15,706 nucleotides of DNA from CAYFYJ01 sp964347415 (GTDB lineage: Archaea; Aenigmatarchaeota; Aenigmatarchaeia; CG10238-14): positions 1 to 15,706 of the forward strand of contig CAYFYJ010000021.1 in the NCBI GenBank assembly GCA_964347415.1, written 5' to 3'. This document shows, piece after piece, positions 12,757 through 15,706 of this stretch. The notes below the pieces were generated by a model. That model made no database searches, was not told where the DNA came from, and saw only the letters and a program-made list of their open reading frames with translations. Position 1 is the stretch's first letter, and every line of letters starts with the position of its first letter. Position numbers and translations under genes: made by a program.

Positions 12757-14412
12757 ATGGCTCAAATAGCGCAAATAGGTGGACAACCTGTTTTGATACT
12801 ACCCGAGGGAACTTTAAGACAGAAAGGAAGGGGTGCTCAGGAGAGTAACATAGCTGCAGCAAAAGCAGTTGCAGATGCTGTTAGAACGACTCTTGGTCCA
12901 AAAGGAATGGACAAGATGTTGGTCGATAGCATTGGTGACATAGTCATAACGAATGACGGTGTAACAATTCTAGACGAAATGGAGATAGAGCATCCAGCTG
13001 CAAAGATGATGGTTGAAGTCGCTAAGACACAGAATGAAGAAGTTGGTGACGGAACAACCACAGCAGTCGTTATTGCAGGAGAATTACTGAAGAAAGCAGG
13101 CGAACTTTTAGAACAAGAAATCCACCCAACCGTGATAATAAAAGGTTTTAACTTGGCCAGGGACAAGAGCTTGGAAATCATGGAAAAAATTTCTAAACCA
13201 GCCGCTCTAGATAACAAAGAGATATTGAAGAAAACTGCTCTAACGAGCATGAGTGGAAAATCAGGTTATGGCTACAGTTCCAAGTTAGCCGATCTTGTAG
13301 TTGAAGCAGTACAACTGGTAGCAGAGAAAAAAGATGGGAAAGTCATCGTGAACACAGATAACATTAAGAGAGAAAAGAAACACGGTGGATCCTCAGATGA
13401 TACTGAATTGATTAAAGGAATAGTCATCGACAAAGAAGTAGTTCATCCTGGAATGCCGAAGAGAGTCAAAGATGCCAAGGTAGCTTTGATCGATGCGGCT
13501 CTAGAAGTAAAAGAAACAGAGACTGATGCTCAAATACAGATAACTGATCCAACAAAACTACAGGAATTCATAGAGCAAGAAGAGAAGATGTTGAGGACGA
13601 TGGTTGACAAAGTAGCAACATCGACTGCCAATGTAATCCTATGTCAGAAAGGAATAGACGATGTGGCTCAACACTACTTGGCGAAGAAAGGTATTCTTGC
13701 TGCAAGAAGAGTCAAGAAATCTGACATGGAAAAGTTAGCAAAGGCAACAGGAGCCAGGATAGTAACGAACATAAACGACTTGAAGAAAGATGATTTGGGT
13801 TATGCCAAATTGGTCGAAGAAGAAAGAGTTGCTGATGAAGAAATGATCTTTGTCAGAGATTGTAGAAATCCGAAAGCTGTAACACTCCTTGTGAGAGGCG
13901 GAACAGAGCATGTCGTGGACGAAATTGACAGAGCAATAGAAGATGCTGTAGGATCGGTTTCATCTGCTGTTGAAGTCGGTAAAATAGTTGCAGGTGGAGG
14001 TGCACCAGAAGCAGAAACTGCAAGAGAACTCAGAAAGTTTGCTGAAGGATTCTCAGGGAGAGAGCAATTGGCTGTCAACGCATTCGCTGATGCATTGGAA
14101 GTAATACCGAGAAGTCTGTCTGAAAACGGTGGTTTAGACCCGATAGATACATTGGTGACTCTGAGAGCAGAACATGATAAAGGGAATACTTCAATTGGCG
14201 TCAACGTCTTGGACGGCGGAGTCAAAGACATGTTGGGATTAGGAGTGATCGAACCTTTGAAAGTTAAAACACAAGCAATAAAATCAGCATCAGATGCTGC
14301 AGAGATGATATTAAGGATAGATGATGTAGTCTCAGCATCGAAGTTAGGAAAAGGAGAAATGCCTCCGATGCCACCTGGTGGTATGGGAGGAGGAATGCCA
14401 CCTGGATATTAG
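12757..14412 (+). CDS. ths: Thermosome subunit (group II chaperonin)
   Basis: The thermosome is the archaeal double-ring ATP-driven protein-folding chamber that receives clients from prefoldin. The 551-residue protein is full length: equatorial ATP-binding motifs LGPKGMDKM (46-54), NDGVTIL (66-72) and GDGTTT (97-102), the apical domain with its helical protrusion around residues 235-285, the second equatorial half with VRGGTEHVVDEIDRAIEDA and VAGGGAPE, and a Gly/Met/Pro-rich tail (MPPMPPGGMGGGMPPGY) typical of the family. A strong GGAGGTG site implies abundant synthesis. Codon usage has more C-ending and A-rich purine codons than nearby genes, as expected for high expression. One subunit is visible; whether the ring is homo- or hetero-oligomeric cannot be said from this window. 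Confidence 0.97.
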   Translation: MAQIAQIGGQPVLILPEGTLRQKGRGAQESNIAAAKAVADAVRTTLGPKGMDKMLVDSIGDIVITNDGVTILDEMEIEHPAAKMMVEVAKTQNEEVGDGTTTAVVIAGELLKKAGELLEQEIHPTVIIKGFNLARDKSLEIMEKISKPAALDNKEILKKTALTSMSGKSGYGYSSKLADLVVEAVQLVAEKKDGKVIVNTDNIKREKKHGGSSDDTELIKGIVIDKEVVHPGMPKRVKDAKVALIDAALEVKETETDAQIQITDPTKLQEFIEQEEKMLRTMVDKVATSTANVILCQKGIDDVAQHYLAKKGILAARRVKKSDMEKLAKATGARIVTNINDLKKDDLGYAKLVEEERVADEEMIFVRDCRNPKAVTLLVRGGTEHVVDEIDRAIEDAVGSVSSAVEVGKIVAGGGAPEAETARELRKFAEGFSGREQLAVNAFADALEVIPRSLSENGGLDPIDTLVTLRAEHDKGNTSIGVNVLDGGVKDMLGLGVIEPLKVKTQAIKSASDAAEMILRIDDVVSASKLGKGEMPPMPPGGMGGGMPPGY

Positions 14413-14434
14413 GATAAGAAACTAAAATAAAATC

Positions 14435-14941
14435 ATGCAAGAACTTTGGTTACTTTTAATCGCGTTTTTCTCTTTTTGTTTATACTACATTCTGAAGAAT
14501 AGATTAGCGATATTTTTCCCTAGTTCTAAGAGAATGGTTGATGTTGTTATCGATTTTGCTGATATCAGGAAGAATGATGTTTTTTATGACCTCGGTTCTG
14601 GTGACGGAAGGATTCTAGTCGAAGCAGCCAAGAAATGTGTTAAAGTAGTTGGTATAGAAAAAAATAGATTATTGAATTGGTTTGCTCGGAGGAAGACAAA
14701 AAGCTTAAAAAACATCAAGATAATTCAAGGCGATATTTTTAAGCAGAAAATTAATAATGCATCGATAATAGTCGCTTATTTGTCTCAGAAAATCACGGAA
14801 AGATTACAAAAAAAAATCGAGAAAGAAGTAAAGAAAGGAACAAAAATAATTCTCATCGATCACGAATTCTTGGACTGGAAACCGGTTAAAATCAAGAAAG
14901 TGGGTTTGATCCCAATAAGGTTTTATGTTAAGAGAAAATAA
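14435..14941 (+). CDS. Membrane-anchored class I SAM methyltransferase (FAM173/ATPSCKMT-like)
   Basis: A 168-residue protein with one N-terminal membrane helix (about 3-20, LWLLLIAFFSFCLYYIL) and then a Rossmann methyltransferase core. Motif I is VFYDLGSGDGRILVEAA (49-65); E75 in VVGIEKN is the acidic residue that binds the SAM ribose; GDIFKQKI and a final IILIDHEF strand follow. The DLGSGDGR signature plus an N-terminal anchor resembles the FAM173/ATPSCKMT group of small protein-lysine methyltransferases; that identification is from memory of the motif and is moderate. It starts 22 nt after the thermosome stop, without a visible Shine-Dalgarno, so it is probably co-transcribed. Its substrate is unknown; a membrane protein is likely given the anchor. 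Confidence 0.8.
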   Translation: MQELWLLLIAFFSFCLYYILKNRLAIFFPSSKRMVDVVIDFADIRKNDVFYDLGSGDGRILVEAAKKCVKVVGIEKNRLLNWFARRKTKSLKNIKIIQGDIFKQKINNASIIVAYLSQKITERLQKKIEKEVKKGTKIILIDHEFLDWKPVKIKKVGLIPIRFYVKRK

Positions 14942-14948
14942 TTTTATA
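14942..14948 (+). promoter_or_regulatory. TATA box upstream of the coiled-coil and pilin-like genes
   Basis: ttttata directly after the methyltransferase stop. A start near 14970 would place the 14976-14994 hairpin at the very 5' end of the mRNA. Confidence 0.45.
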
Positions 14949-14975
14949 CCGGAAAAGAAATAATATAAACTCAGA

Positions 14976-14994
14976 ATCAAATCTAATATTTGAT
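14976..14994 (+). repeat. Perfect 7-bp inverted repeat before the ribosome-binding site
   Basis: ATCAAAT, loop ctaat, ATTTGAT. It ends two bases before the AAGGTG Shine-Dalgarno (14997-15002), so as RNA it could stack against the ribosome-binding site, or as DNA serve as a dimeric regulator's operator. Confidence 0.55.
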
Positions 14995-15008
14995 AGAAGG
15001 TGTATTAA

Positions 15009-15518
15009 TTGGACAAAAAGTCCGATTACGATGAATATGAATTAATTCCAATGTCTCCTATAAGAAGACTGGAGAAGAGAATAGACAAGGTAGAATCGAC
15101 TACTGGAAGCCACGAATTGATGAAGGAGATAATAGACATAGTCAGGATGAACCAACAGATGGTTGATGAACTGGCAAGGTCAAACGATGCGTTGAGGATT
15201 GAGCTATCCAAATTGCCTGCGAAAATAGATGAGCTAGTTGTCAGCATGAAAGAGATAATATCTTTCATTAAGAGTTCTGGTGAAGAAGAGACTGTTGGCA
15301 TAACAAAGGAAGCCATGAAGCCTTTGATAGGAAAATTTGATGAGATGATAAAGACCAATAGAGCGATGTCAGATAAGAGTGATTCCATGCTTGAATTGTT
15401 AGACGATATCGGAAAGAAACTTAAAAGACCGGTACACAGACCCTTACTAGGGAGACGACTTTTACCAAGACCCACGACACAACTTACCCGACCTTTAAAA
15501 AGACCCGAACCCATTTAA
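15009..15518 (+). CDS. Coiled-coil protein preceding a pilin-like gene (unrecognised)
   Basis: A 169-residue soluble protein starting at TTG, with AAGGTG seven bases upstream supporting that start; the first ATG would remove the conserved-looking YELIPMSPIRRLEKRI segment (11-26). Residues 15-140 are almost entirely helical with heptad spacing, in two stretches (15-90 and 100-138), predicting coiled coils. The C-terminal 30 residues are a basic, Pro/Arg-rich tail (KRPVHRPLLGRRLLPRP, then TRPLKRPEPI) with repeated RP steps, a possible nucleic-acid or membrane-contacting tail. It lies 36 nt before a pilin-like gene, with which it is probably co-transcribed, so a role in assembling surface structures is a reasonable guess. 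No enzyme motif is visible. Confidence 0.75.
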   Translation: MDKKSDYDEYELIPMSPIRRLEKRIDKVESTTGSHELMKEIIDIVRMNQQMVDELARSNDALRIELSKLPAKIDELVVSMKEIISFIKSSGEEETVGITKEAMKPLIGKFDEMIKTNRAMSDKSDSMLELLDDIGKKLKRPVHRPLLGRRLLPRPTTQLTRPLKRPEPI

Positions 15519-15539
15519 TGTAGTAGGAGACATGATTTT

Positions 15540-15546
15540 AGGAGGT
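15540..15546 (+). promoter_or_regulatory. Consensus Shine-Dalgarno of the pilin-like gene
   Basis: AGGAGGT, eight bases before the ATG at 15555. No TATA box fits the 36-nt gap, so translation is strong but transcription probably comes from upstream. Confidence 0.75.
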
Positions 15547-15554
15547 TTAAAAAA

Positions 15555-15706
15555 ATGAGTAAAGGAATCGCAACCATCATAGCGACGATAATACTGGTTG
15601 TAATAACGATAGGATTAGTATCAACTGCTTATTTGTACTTTGCAGGAATTGTTCAAGTTGGGCCAGTTGTTTCAATAGCAAGTGCTTACTGTAATACTAC
15701 TGATCA
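15555..15706 (+). CDS. Type IV pilin/archaellin-like secreted protein (3' end outside window)
   Basis: The first 50 residues are visible. They begin MSKGIATIIATIILVVITIG, a short basic start, a Lys-Gly cleavage site and then a hydrophobic helix of about 20 residues, the class III signal peptide that prepilin peptidase cuts after Gly4 and that forms the core helix of archaeal pili and archaella. The helix ends near YLYFAG and is followed by GPVVSIASAYCNTTD, with a cysteine at residue 46. A Cys/Asn/Thr start to the exposed domain recalls the cysteine-rich surface protein at the other edge, so this could be a large adhesin with a pilin-type anchor rather than a classical pilin. Only the N-terminus can be judged. 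Confidence 0.8.
   Translation, partial: MSKGIATIIATIILVVITIGLVSTAYLYFAGIVQVGPVVSIASAYCNTTD

Noticed and set aside
12608..12862. Minus-strand frame over the thermosome start
   Set aside because: It overlaps the thermosome promoter, ribosome-binding site and N-terminus on the opposite strand and has no recognisable domain.
1..15706. CRISPR arrays, insertion sequences, integrases, rRNA
   Set aside because: No spaced direct repeats, transposase or integrase motifs, or rRNA-like segments were seen on either strand.

Overview
The window is archaeal chromosomal DNA, AT-rich and densely packed. The diagnostic genes are SRP54 and FtsY, prefoldin alpha, Orc1/Cdc6, a thermosome (group II chaperonin), a Pus10-type tRNA pseudouridine synthase, a class I lysyl-tRNA synthetase, a COG1395-like HTH regulator and a class III (pilin-type) signal sequence. 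TTG starts (three genes), TATA-like boxes with short leaders, tRNAs without an encoded CCA end and an apparently intron-bearing tRNA fit this. An apparent tRNA-Ile with a UAU anticodon, unusual G-domain motifs in SRP54 and a divergent LysRS suggest a DPANN-like or other deep lineage, but this placement is inference; no rRNA is present.

Layout. 1-753: 3' end of a cysteine-rich, C-terminally anchored surface protein. 763-1980 (-): Pus10. 2036-2734 (+): rhomboid protease 1. 2731-6006 (-): targeting and folding block, in transcription order winged-helix regulator, prefoldin alpha, FtsY, SRP54. 6198-6833 (+): tRNA-Val(UAC), a 46-residue membrane peptide gene, a coiled-coil protein. 6834-11183 (-): in transcription order HD-domain protein, interrupted tRNA-Ile(UAU), rhomboid protease 2, LysRS, Orc1/Cdc6, initiator tRNA-Met. 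11288-15706 (+): HTH regulator, 53-residue zinc-ribbon protein, a gene-poor stretch with a candidate small RNA, thermosome, membrane-anchored methyltransferase, coiled-coil protein, and the 5' end of a pilin-like secreted protein.

Themes. Most genes serve protein synthesis, targeting, folding and membrane proteolysis: two tRNA-maturation or charging enzymes, three tRNAs, prefoldin plus thermosome (client transfer partners), SRP54 plus FtsY (GTPase partners) and two rhomboids. Both window edges carry cell-envelope genes.

The most interesting item is the 109-nt tRNA gene at 10403-10511. Removing two 17-nt segments, one at the canonical 37/38 site and one in the D-stem, leaves a complete 75-nt tRNA-Ile with a UAU anticodon, which is rare in archaea. 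It sits 14 nt upstream of, and co-directional with, a rhomboid gene. Other leads are the SRP54 active-site substitutions, the hidden 46-residue membrane peptide gene, a candidate small RNA at about 12534-12652, and several hairpins near promoters.
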